From: Rhodobacteraceae bacterium UBA6213
Lineage (GTDB): Bacteria > Pseudomonadota > Alphaproteobacteria > Rhodobacterales > Rhodobacteraceae
Assembly (NCBI GenBank): GCA_002421605.1
Contig: DISJ01000005.1
Span: 89,444 to 153,443 of the forward strand
Direction of reading: 5' to 3'
Length of the DNA: 64,000 nt
The notes below the pieces were generated by a model. That model ran no database searches and was not told where the DNA came from. It saw only the letters and a list, made by a program, of their open reading frames with translations. Both the position numbers and the translations under genes were made by a program. Each line of letters starts with the position of its first letter. The stretch's first letter is position 1. Below are positions 43,250 to 51,424 of the stretch, piece after piece.

Positions 43250-44111
43250 GACGTTTGACGCGACGCAAGCGCTTTGCGACGTGGCGTTCAGCGTGGCGCC
43301 GGGCGAGCGGGTGGCGCTGCTGGGCCACAATGGCGCAGGCAAATCGACGTTGATGAAAATCGTGCTGGGGTTGCTCGCGGCGGATGCGGGCGAAATTGAC
43401 GTACTCGGTGCCGCACCCGGCAGCGCCGCGGCGCGAGCGGGTACGGCCTACCTGCCCGAAAACGTGGCCTTTCACCCCGCCCTTACGGGGCAAGAACAGA
43501 TTCGCCATTATCTGCGACTGCGTGGCCTCAACCCCGCGCTGGCACTACCGCTGTTGGAGCGGGTTGGTCTGGGCGACGCTGCGCGTCGGCGCATGGGCAC
43601 CTATTCCAAGGGCATGCGCCAGCGCGTCGGGTTGGCGCAGGCGCTGATCGGTCATCCGCGCCTTCTGGTGCTGGATGAGCCTACCTCTGGTCTTGACCCG
43701 GTTTCGCGCCGAGACTTCTGGACCATACTCGACGATCTTGCGCATGAGGGTGCCGCAATCCTGCTATCAAGCCACGCGCTGACCGAGGTCGAGGCGCGCA
43801 CCGACCGCATCGTGATTTTATCGCACGGCAAGATGGTAGCAAATGACACGCTCGCGGCGCTGCGCCAACGCGCCGCGCTGCCAACCCATTTGCAAATCAC
43901 CGCCCGCCCGGGCGCTGCCGACGAAGTTGCCGAACTGCTTCACGGGCGGCGCTGCAATGGGGTGCGGGTGGATTTGACCTGTGCGCCCGATGAAAAGCTG
44001 GCCCGGCTGGGTCAAGTTACCGCACTTGGGGCATTGGTTGAGGATGTCGAAGTGATTCCGCCAAGCCTTGACGAAATCTACCGGTATTTCAGTACGGAGG
44101 TTGCGCGATGA
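43218..44111 (+). CDS. nosF: NosF, ABC transporter ATP-binding protein
   Basis: A 297-residue ATPase: Walker A GHNGAGKSTLMK, ABC signature YSKGMRQRVGLAQAL and Walker B LLVLDEPTSGLDP, and a C-terminal domain of about 80 residues. With NosY it forms the NosFY transporter for a sulfur- or copper-related factor needed by NosZ. Start inside nosD, stop overlapping nosY (ATGA). Confidence 0.96.
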   Translation: MKSLTLSHVTKTFDATQALCDVAFSVAPGERVALLGHNGAGKSTLMKIVLGLLAADAGEIDVLGAAPGSAAARAGTAYLPENVAFHPALTGQEQIRHYLRLRGLNPALALPLLERVGLGDAARRRMGTYSKGMRQRVGLAQALIGHPRLLVLDEPTSGLDPVSRRDFWTILDDLAHEGAAILLSSHALTEVEARTDRIVILSHGKMVANDTLAALRQRAALPTHLQITARPGAADEVAELLHGRRCNGVRVDLTCAPDEKLARLGQVTALGALVEDVEVIPPSLDEIYRYFSTEVAR

Positions 44112-44929
44112 ACCCCATTTTTGCAATCGCGGCATCCGAATTGCGGATCGCAATTCGAAACCGCTGGGTGGCGATTTCTGTAGTGACAATGGCGGTGTTT
44201 GCACTGGTGCTGACCGCGGCAGGTAGCGCGCCAAGCGGCACACTGGGGGTTGACCGGCTGTCGCTGACGGTGGCGAGCCTTACCAGCCTTGCGGTTTACC
44301 TTGTGCCGCTGATCGCATTGCTGATGTCATTCGACGCGGTGGCGGGTGAGGTAGAGCGTGGAACGCTGGCTTTGGCTTTGACCTACCCCGGTTCACGCGC
44401 CGCCATGCTTGCAGGCAAATTCGTAGCGCATCTGGGCATTCTCGCGCTGGCGGTGGCGGTGGGCTACGGCATTGCCGCGGTGACGACACTGGTAAATGAT
44501 ATCCGCGCGGTCGCGGGCCTGGGCGCGCTCTGGCGGCTTTACTGGAGCTCGCTTTTGCTGGGTGCCACGTTCCTTGGCGTCGGCTATGCGGCCTCCGCCT
44601 GGGCACGCCGGCCGGGTGCAGCGGCCGGGCTGGTCGTCGGCATTTGGCTTGCGGCCGTTGTGCTTTACGATCTGGGGCTGCTTGCTGCGGTGGTGGCCGA
44701 TGGGGGCGGCAAGTTTACCCGCTACGTCTTTCCGTGGCTGCTGATGGGTAACCCCGCAGACGCCTTCAGGCTGTTCAATCTTGCCGCATCGGGCGCAACC
44801 TCTGCCGCCGCGGGTGTGGCGGGTGCTGCAGGCATGGTGCCAGCGTGGCAGGCGCTGGGGTTGATGCTGCTTTGGCCGCTGGGTGCCTTTGCGTTGGCAA
44901 ATGCAGCGTTTCGCAGGCTGGCGCCATGA
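44108..44929 (+). CDS. nosY: NosY, ABC transporter permease
   Basis: A 273-residue permease with six predicted helices. It opens with a cytoplasmic amphipathic start (MNPIFAIAASELRIAIRNRW) and the ABC-2 motif SFDAVAGEVERGTLALALTYP that contacts NosF. It pairs with NosF and NosD in NosZ maturation. Overlaps nosF by 4 bases. In related operons nosL normally follows; here the next gene is nosX. Confidence 0.95.
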   Translation: MNPIFAIAASELRIAIRNRWVAISVVTMAVFALVLTAAGSAPSGTLGVDRLSLTVASLTSLAVYLVPLIALLMSFDAVAGEVERGTLALALTYPGSRAAMLAGKFVAHLGILALAVAVGYGIAAVTTLVNDIRAVAGLGALWRLYWSSLLLGATFLGVGYAASAWARRPGAAAGLVVGIWLAAVVLYDLGLLAAVVADGGGKFTRYVFPWLLMGNPADAFRLFNLAASGATSAAAGVAGAAGMVPAWQALGLMLLWPLGAFALANAAFRRLAP

Positions 44930-44961
44930 GCCCAAGTCTTGCGCCTAAACAGGAGGCTGAC

Positions 44962-45888
44962 ATGCACGCCCTACCCCGCCGTCGATTTCTGCAAATCAGT
45001 GCTGCCGCTTTGGCAGGCACTGCGAGCGGCGCGTCAGCACGAACCGTTGCGCCAGTGCAGTGGCGCGGCGTTGCAATGGGCGCGGGTGCCACGATCACGC
45101 TGGCGCATCCCGACGCAGAGGCCCTAATTGCCAAAGCCTTGGCCGAAATTGCGCGGCTGGAGCGTATCTTCAGCCTGCACGACGCGGGCTCGGCGGTGGC
45201 GCGGCTGAACGCAACCGGGCGGCTGGAATCGCCACCGTTCGAATTGCTTGAATGCTTCGCGCTTTGCACTGCGGTGCACGCCGCCAGCGGCGGGAGGTTT
45301 GATCCGACGGTGCAGCCGCTTTGGCAGCTTTACGCTGAAAGCGCCGAGCAGGCCCCGGCGCCGGGCGCACTGGCCGAGCGGTTGGCGTTGGTCGGCTGGC
45401 AGGCGGTGCAGTTTGATGCCGAAGCGGTGCACCTGCCCCGCCCCGGTATGGCGCTTACACTGAACGGCGTGGCGCAAGGCTATGTTGCCGACCGGGTCGC
45501 GGCGCTGCTGCGCGCGGAAGGGTTAAGCGACGTGCTGGTCAACACTGGCGAGATTCACGCGCTTGGTGTGGCACCCGGCGGCCAAGACTGGCAGATTAGG
45601 CCGGATGATCGCGGTGGCAAAACGCTCGCCCCGATTTCGCTGCGCGAGGGTGCATTGGCTAGCTCGGCACCGCGCGGCACCACGTTTGATGCGGCCGAGC
45701 AGGTTGGCCATATTCTCGACCCGCTAAGCGGTTTGCCTGCGCGAACGCCTTGGCAGTTAATCAGCGTTGCCGCACCGCAAGCGGCTTTGGCTGATGCGCT
45801 GAGCACCGCGATGTGCCTGATGGAGCGGGCAGAGATGGCGGCGCTGTTAGGCAAGTTTCCATCGGCCCGTCTGGTGCATCTGAGCTAG
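44962..45888 (+). CDS. nosX: NosX, ApbE-type FAD:protein FMN transferase
   Basis: A 308-residue periplasmic flavin transferase that attaches FMN to NosR. A Tat signal (RRRFLQISAAALAG) opens the protein. ApbE motifs are LERIFSLHDAGSAVARLN, GGRFDPTVQPLW, LTLNGVAQGYVADRV, LVNTGEIHALG and GHILDPLSGLPA. The ATG at 44962 is chosen: it has AGGAGG six bases upstream and puts the twin arginines near the N-terminus. An in-frame ATG at 44926 that overlaps the nosY stop would add 12 residues. Last gene of the nos operon. Confidence 0.93.
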   Translation: MHALPRRRFLQISAAALAGTASGASARTVAPVQWRGVAMGAGATITLAHPDAEALIAKALAEIARLERIFSLHDAGSAVARLNATGRLESPPFELLECFALCTAVHAASGGRFDPTVQPLWQLYAESAEQAPAPGALAERLALVGWQAVQFDAEAVHLPRPGMALTLNGVAQGYVADRVAALLRAEGLSDVLVNTGEIHALGVAPGGQDWQIRPDDRGGKTLAPISLREGALASSAPRGTTFDAAEQVGHILDPLSGLPARTPWQLISVAAPQAALADALSTAMCLMERAEMAALLGKFPSARLVHLS

Positions 45889-45959
45889 GTCGAACGCGCC
45901 AACAAGGCAACCACCTGCCACCCTACGGCTGGCTCTTCGCAGCCCTGCGCGCGCCCGCA

Positions 45960-47312
45960 TCAGTTTTCACGGAAGGCGCGCGACATTGAATCCTTGATGG
46001 GTTTGGCGAGATAGTCGAAGAACGTGCGCGTTTCGGTTTCAATCATGATCTGCGCAGGCATGCCCGGCGTTGGCGAAAACCCGTGCACCCGCGCCATCTC
46101 GCTTGGATCCAGACTGATCCGCGCAAGATAGACATCATTCTGCTGCGTGCGCATGTCGCCGGGTACCGAGTCCGCAGAAATATAAAACACATGGCCTTCA
46201 AGTATCGGCGTGGTGCGCCGGTTGAGCGCGGTCAGTTGCACCGAGGCAACTTGGCCGACGCGAACGTTATCAATTTCGGTGCGCGAAATCTGGGTTTCGA
46301 TAATCAGCGGAACATCCTGCGGCAGGATTTCGGCAATCGGCTTGCCGCCCTCGATCACACCGCCGGGCGAGTTGTAATACATCCGCACGATGATACCCGT
46401 CACCGGCGCATTGATTACCGACCGGCGCATCACATTTTCTGCGTTGCGATGCTGCTCGCGCACGCTATCCAATTCGGCCTCAATTGCCTGCATTTCATCA
46501 AGCGCGCCTTGCCGATAGGCATTTCGCGTCTGCACGATCTGCTGGCGATACTTTTCTGAAATCAGGCTGGTCTCCTTGATCTCGGCGTCAAGCCGCCCGA
46601 TCTGACCGGTGGCTTCCATCACCGCGCGGCGCAGGGCGTTGACCTCTTGCATCCGGATCAAACCCTTTTCAAGCAGCTGGTTCTTGGCGGTGAAGTCTTC
46701 CTGCAACAGTGCAAGTTGTTCATTGATCGAGCCGAATTGCACCTTCAGACCAATACTGCGCACATCAAGTGCGTCGATATTGGCGTTGAGCATGGCAATG
46801 TCGCTTTCGAATTTGGCGCGCGACCCCGCAAAGTTCAAATTCTGGCTTTCGACAATTTCGGCCACATCAGGATCGCTCATGACACCCTGCAAATTGGCTG
46901 GAAGCGTGATCGAAAGACCTTCGTTAAACTCGGCCTGCAATCTTGCGTTGATGGCCTCCAGCCGGGCCAGTCGCAAGAACAGCTCGCGTTCATTGGCGCG
47001 CGCGGCGGTCTCGTCCAGATAGATCAGCGGTTGGCCTTTTTGCACCAGATCGCCTTCCTCAACGGCGATTTCGTTGATGACGCCGCCTTCAAGATGCTGA
47101 ACAATCGTGTTTTTTCCGGTGGCAACAAAACTGCCCTGCGAAATGACTGCAGCGGCAAGCGGCGCGTTGAAGGCCCAATACCCAAAGCCGCCAATCGCAA
47201 CGACGAACAACAATAATCCAGTGATCGTGATGCCTGTCACCGAGCGAGGCACATCATCATACCATTCAATCGCATGATAGACAGGGCGGGATGGCACCGG
47301 GACAAGGGTCAT
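45960..47312 (-). CDS. Type I secretion membrane-fusion protein (HlyD/PrtE family)
   Basis: A 450-residue adaptor with one N-terminal membrane helix (about residues 28-48, ITGLLLFVVAIGGFGYWAF), lipoyl halves (VISQGSFVATGKNTIVQHLEG and LVQKGQPLIYLDE), a long coiled-coil hairpin (about 110-300) and the HlyD-family C-terminal region (VINAPVTGIIVRMYYNSPGGVI, LIIETQISRTEIDNVRVGQ). It links the ABC exporter to a TolC-like channel that is not encoded here. It overlaps the exporter gene by 4 bases and is convergent with nosX. Confidence 0.94.
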   Translation of the reverse strand: MTLVPVPSRPVYHAIEWYDDVPRSVTGITITGLLLFVVAIGGFGYWAFNAPLAAAVISQGSFVATGKNTIVQHLEGGVINEIAVEEGDLVQKGQPLIYLDETAARANERELFLRLARLEAINARLQAEFNEGLSITLPANLQGVMSDPDVAEIVESQNLNFAGSRAKFESDIAMLNANIDALDVRSIGLKVQFGSINEQLALLQEDFTAKNQLLEKGLIRMQEVNALRRAVMEATGQIGRLDAEIKETSLISEKYRQQIVQTRNAYRQGALDEMQAIEAELDSVREQHRNAENVMRRSVINAPVTGIIVRMYYNSPGGVIEGGKPIAEILPQDVPLIIETQISRTEIDNVRVGQVASVQLTALNRRTTPILEGHVFYISADSVPGDMRTQQNDVYLARISLDPSEMARVHGFSPTPGMPAQIMIETETRTFFDYLAKPIKDSMSRAFREN

Positions 47313-49354
47313 TGGGTCACGTCTCCTGCATTTCCGCGGGCCACGGGCGGGTTGGTCTTGCGGCGATTGGACAGTTCCTGAAGCACTTGGTTGCGGGTGC
47401 CGAACATCCCGACTGCGCCGTTCGCAAGCATCAGCACCTTGTCCACCGACCCAAGCAGCGCTGATTTCTGGGTAATCACCACCACCGTTGTGCCTTGCTG
47501 CTTGGCATGTGTCATGGCGCGGGCCAGCGCCTGATCGCCTGAGCTGTCGAGGTTTGAGTTCGGCTCGTCGAGTACCACCAGCCGCGGGCCGCCAAAGAAC
47601 GCCCTCGCCAGCGCAATGCGCTGCTTTTGCCCGCCCGAAAGCGGCGCGCCGTCGGCGGCTACCATGGTTTCATAACCTTGTGGGAACGCGGCGATCAGGT
47701 CGTGCACATCGGCCAGAACAGCGGCGTCATAGATTTGCTCGTCGGTGGCATCGGCGCGCATACGGCCGATATTGTCTTTGATGCTTCCCGGGAAAAGCTG
47801 CACATCCTGGGGCAAATAGCCAATATTCTCGCCCAGTTGGCGCGGGTCCCAGTTGCGAAGGTCCATCAGATCGAGGCTGACGCTGCCCGAAGTCGGCAGG
47901 ATCGAGCCCACCAACATCTTGCCCAGCGTGGTCTTGCCAGCGCCCGAGTTACCGATGACGGCAAGCGATTCACCCGGTGCGAGCGAGAACGAGATGCTAT
48001 TGAGGATGACCTGCTTGGTCCCGCCCGGAACATACAGCAGCCGATCGACATTCAACCGGCCTTCGGGGCGCGGAAGCTGAAGGCGGTCCACGTTGAGCGG
48101 CGATGATCTGAGCAACCCGACAACGCGATCGTAGGAAGCACGCGCCAGAATAAAGCTGTTCCAGCCTTCGATCGAACCTTCGATCGGTGCCAGCGCACGA
48201 CCGGCGATGATCGAGGCGGCAATCACCATGCCCCCGCTCAGCTGACCCTCTAATGCGAGAAAGGCGCCCCACCCCAGCAAACCAACCTGCGTCAGCAACC
48301 GCACCGAGCGCGACGCGGCAGATGTAATGATGTTGCGGTCTTGCGCACGCACCTGCGCCTTGAGTGAGGCGGCGGTATCGCGCCCCCAGATGGCGACGGC
48401 TTCGGGGATCATCGCGAGCGCATTGATGATCTGAGAATTGCGCGACATCGAATCCAGATGCAGATTGGCCTTGCTCTGGTGAAAGTTTGCCTCGGCAAAA
48501 GACGACGCCGTGGCGCGCTGGTTGATCAGGGTAATCACCAGCAAAATCAGCGCCGTAACAACTACGATGTAGCCCAAATGCGGATGCACCAGAAATATTG
48601 CGCCAATGAAAAGCGGAGCAAACGGAACGTCGAGAAACGAAAGTAGCGTGCCCGACACCAGAAACGAGCGTAATTGCTGCAAATCGCCCAACGTCTGATA
48701 CTCGCGCCCCGATCCGTTCAACGATGCGCGCGCCGCGGCGCTGAGGATTGGCGCGCCAAGGTGGGTGGCCACCTCAACCGCGGTGCGCATCAGAACAAAG
48801 CGGCGCAGCGCATCGAAAATGGCCTGCATCAGCACAGCGCCGACGATAACCACGGTCAGCATGATCAGGGTATCGATTGAACGACTGGTCAGCACGCGGT
48901 CCGAAATCTGGAACAGGTAAACCGGGATCGCCAAGATCAACGCATTGGTCACGCAAGTGAACAACATCACCGTGATCAAGTTGTGCCGCACCGCCTTGAC
49001 GCCGTCCTGGAGGCTTTTTTGAAAACTGACCGGCCCAAGGCGTTTATGAAACTTGCTGCCACCGTTGTTGCGGTTGCCGCCCCCACCACCGCTGCCAGGG
49101 TTTGCGGATGTGGGCTTGTCGGGCGCGGGTGAGCGCGGCTCGAAACCCGCTTTGCCCTCGATGGTTTCACCAAGCCGCGCTGTCGGCTGTGTCGCGGCCG
49201 GTTCTGGGGCTTTTGCGGTTTCGCCGGTGCGCGCATCAACACGCGCCTCGGGCTTTAGCAAAAACGCCGGGGCCCGTGACGAACCCTCTGGCGCAGGGTC
49301 GCTTGGGTCAATCGATTGGCCTTGGCGGCTGGATTCTGCGTCAAAGTCTTTCAC
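47309..49354 (-). CDS. Type I secretion ABC exporter (PrtD family)
   Basis: A 681-residue half-transporter. The first 120 residues are a Pro/Gly/Ser-rich cytoplasmic extension with no peptidase C39 domain, so the substrate is not cleaved at a double glycine. Then come six membrane helices (from about residue 130) and the ATPase domain: Walker A GNSGAGKTTLGK (about 466-477), signature LSGGQKQRIALARAF (about 571) and Walker B LVVLDEPNSNLDS. The start is GTG at 49354 with AAAAGGAG upstream. Together with the adaptor it should export a protein with a C-terminal signal, most likely one of the two upstream gene products. Confidence 0.95.
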   Translation of the reverse strand: MKDFDAESSRQGQSIDPSDPAPEGSSRAPAFLLKPEARVDARTGETAKAPEPAATQPTARLGETIEGKAGFEPRSPAPDKPTSANPGSGGGGGNRNNGGSKFHKRLGPVSFQKSLQDGVKAVRHNLITVMLFTCVTNALILAIPVYLFQISDRVLTSRSIDTLIMLTVVIVGAVLMQAIFDALRRFVLMRTAVEVATHLGAPILSAAARASLNGSGREYQTLGDLQQLRSFLVSGTLLSFLDVPFAPLFIGAIFLVHPHLGYIVVVTALILLVITLINQRATASSFAEANFHQSKANLHLDSMSRNSQIINALAMIPEAVAIWGRDTAASLKAQVRAQDRNIITSAASRSVRLLTQVGLLGWGAFLALEGQLSGGMVIAASIIAGRALAPIEGSIEGWNSFILARASYDRVVGLLRSSPLNVDRLQLPRPEGRLNVDRLLYVPGGTKQVILNSISFSLAPGESLAVIGNSGAGKTTLGKMLVGSILPTSGSVSLDLMDLRNWDPRQLGENIGYLPQDVQLFPGSIKDNIGRMRADATDEQIYDAAVLADVHDLIAAFPQGYETMVAADGAPLSGGQKQRIALARAFFGGPRLVVLDEPNSNLDSSGDQALARAMTHAKQQGTTVVVITQKSALLGSVDKVLMLANGAVGMFGTRNQVLQELSNRRKTNPPVARGNAGDVTQ

Positions 49355-49381
49355 TTGGCTGCTCCTTTTACGCCGGACGGT

Positions 49382-51331
49382 TCAGCTCAACACGGTTTGC
49401 ATCGGATCGGCCGGCGGGCCATCTGCGCCAAGGGTTGAATCGCCGAAGTAGGCCGGTGCCTCGTCGTCGGAAAGAAAACCGTCAGCTAGAAACACCACCG
49501 CCTCACTGGCCAGCGGCGCATGCGCTGCATCGCCCGCCAAGATCATATCGTCTGAAATGAACTCGGCCTGCACCAGCAACGCATCAGAATAGAGATCGCC
49601 CCCGAGGTAGATTTGCGCGTCGACCCCATATTCCGCGATCGAGGCGATATTCATCAACGCGTTAGAACCGGTCGTCAGGCTTGCGCCTTCACCAGCCAAT
49701 GCAAGGGTTTCGTTCGCCATGAAGGCAACCTGATCCGCGTCGCCAAGAACGTTGGTTTGTTCGATATATTGTAGATTGATCAGATCGCCCTCGATGTAGA
49801 GCACACGAAGCGTCCCCAAGCCTGCAAACAGGCTGTCAGAAAGCACCCCGGACTCCGGGCCGTCATCGCCGCTGCGTAACTGGTCAAGCGCATTCTGATA
49901 ATCGCTTGTGACCGGTTGAAAAGCCTTGGTGCCGACCGCGTGGATACTGGCGTAGTTCCACAGCAGGTTCTCGCCCGAAGAAAGCGCGCCACCAAAGCTG
50001 TCGTTCAGGTAAACGATATCACCATCAAACATGACATTTGTCTGTTGGATGATCGAGACGTTGATAAGGCTGCCACCAACAAAGATCAGATCGTAGCCAT
50101 GCCCCATTTCTGTAAGCAGAGCCGAGTTTTGCGTCAGGTTTCCACCTAGCTCGATAAAGCTGGAGCGGCCCTGCAGAGTGATGCTTGCGATGTCGTGATC
50201 GAGCACGAAGTTGCTTTGATGCACCCAGTTAAAATTGATCTGGTTGCCGTCGATGCGCGTGACGATCCAGGACGACGGAACTTGGGTTGATGCTGTGTCT
50301 GCCACCGCATCTGGGTCAGCTGTCGCCTCTAGCGTGACCGAGGCAAGGTTCATCGCGTGGGTTGCAGCGGCCGCGATACTATGGGTCGCACCGCCCGCCC
50401 CAAAGATCTGGTCGGTGTCGTTCCAGATGTTGAGTTGCGTGACAGCGGCAAGAGAAATCGCATCACCACCAACTGCCATGACTGGCGCCACAACCCAGCT
50501 GGTGGAAAGTGCTACCTCGTTGACCAGCGTATTGCCGCCGGTCACCACATCGTAAACGCCTTCGATAGGCCCTTCGCTGACCTCACCTTCCGGCGTGACA
50601 AGCAACGCGGGCAATGCTCCGTCAAGTTCTGAAAGCTCATCGACCGTTGCACCGTTTTCATGCAGACTCGACACTTCGTGCCCACGAAACATCGCCGCGT
50701 GTCCTTCGGGCCCGAAATCTGGCGATTGCGCCTGTTCGGCGGCGTCGAAAATTTCGCTCGCCAGCGTTTGCAGTGCGGCCTCATCGCCCGGCAGCCCGAA
50801 CATGGGCATGACCTGTGCTGCTTCAGCATCCAGTATCAGCCCTGCGAGTTGGAAATTCAGTTGATCAAGCGGCACCAGCGGCGCGCCGAAATCTTCGGCG
50901 TTCATTACATCAAGATCGATGATGCGCCCGCCTTGATACAGCACGACAGCCACGGACGAGGCAGGTTCGATCTGGTAGATCACATGGGATTCAGGCCAGG
51001 GTTGCAGCGGCAGCGGTGCGTCCCAACGGGGCGAAAACATCGGCACAGTCAGTTGCACGGGCGTCAGCGCCCCGTATTGCAGCGGGAAATAATCACGTGC
51101 TGCGGCGTCCTCTTGAGCCGACGGCGCGTAGCGCAGCGAATGTGGCAGGTCTTGCGGCTCGAACGGCGCGCTGACGGTGACCTTAACCAGCATGAGGTCT
51201 GTCGGCGTATCTTGCAGCGCCTTGCGATACACAAACTCTTCATGTGCCAGCCGCAACCGCGCAGCTTCTGTGCCCAGCTCGAACAAACCTATGAAATGAG
51301 TGATGATTTCGTTGGCAGCGTCGCGGAACAT
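49382..51331 (-). CDS. Large repeat protein of the type I secretion locus, unknown function
   Basis: A 649-residue acidic protein with no signal peptide and no cysteine seen. The first ~230 residues form a unique domain (LRLAHEEFVYRKALQDTPTD, YFPLQYGALTPVQLTVPMF). The rest is built of degenerate repeats of about 60-100 residues. One element reads INxxxIxQTNVxxDxD (INVSIIQQTNVMFDGD, INLQYIEQTNVLGDAD, INFNWVHQSNFVLDHD, VTQLNIWNDTDQI); the other has an NxxxNxASI core (LLWNYASIHAVG, ALMNIASIAEYG). It probably is a second substrate or a surface assembly partner of the cargo. Same GGGAGA ribosome site type as the next gene. Not identified further. Confidence 0.78.
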   Translation of the reverse strand: MFRDAANEIITHFIGLFELGTEAARLRLAHEEFVYRKALQDTPTDLMLVKVTVSAPFEPQDLPHSLRYAPSAQEDAAARDYFPLQYGALTPVQLTVPMFSPRWDAPLPLQPWPESHVIYQIEPASSVAVVLYQGGRIIDLDVMNAEDFGAPLVPLDQLNFQLAGLILDAEAAQVMPMFGLPGDEAALQTLASEIFDAAEQAQSPDFGPEGHAAMFRGHEVSSLHENGATVDELSELDGALPALLVTPEGEVSEGPIEGVYDVVTGGNTLVNEVALSTSWVVAPVMAVGGDAISLAAVTQLNIWNDTDQIFGAGGATHSIAAAATHAMNLASVTLEATADPDAVADTASTQVPSSWIVTRIDGNQINFNWVHQSNFVLDHDIASITLQGRSSFIELGGNLTQNSALLTEMGHGYDLIFVGGSLINVSIIQQTNVMFDGDIVYLNDSFGGALSSGENLLWNYASIHAVGTKAFQPVTSDYQNALDQLRSGDDGPESGVLSDSLFAGLGTLRVLYIEGDLINLQYIEQTNVLGDADQVAFMANETLALAGEGASLTTGSNALMNIASIAEYGVDAQIYLGGDLYSDALLVQAEFISDDMILAGDAAHAPLASEAVVFLADGFLSDDEAPAYFGDSTLGADGPPADPMQTVLS

Positions 51332-51375
51332 TTTCTGTCTCCCGGCTGTGGCGATTGATGCGCCGCCTGCCCCAG

Positions 51376-51405
51376 AAAAGTCTGCGCGGGATTACCCCGC
51401 GCAGA
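51376..51405 (-). terminator. Intrinsic terminator between cargo gene and downstream genes
   Basis: On the minus strand an 11-bp perfect stem (GTCTGCGCGGG and complement) with a 4-base loop is followed by TTTT. It lies about 20 bases after the 484-residue gene and before the 649-residue gene. Partial read-through would give high cargo and low exporter expression. Confidence 0.8.
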
Positions 51406-51424
51406 CCATTTTCAGACTTGCGGA

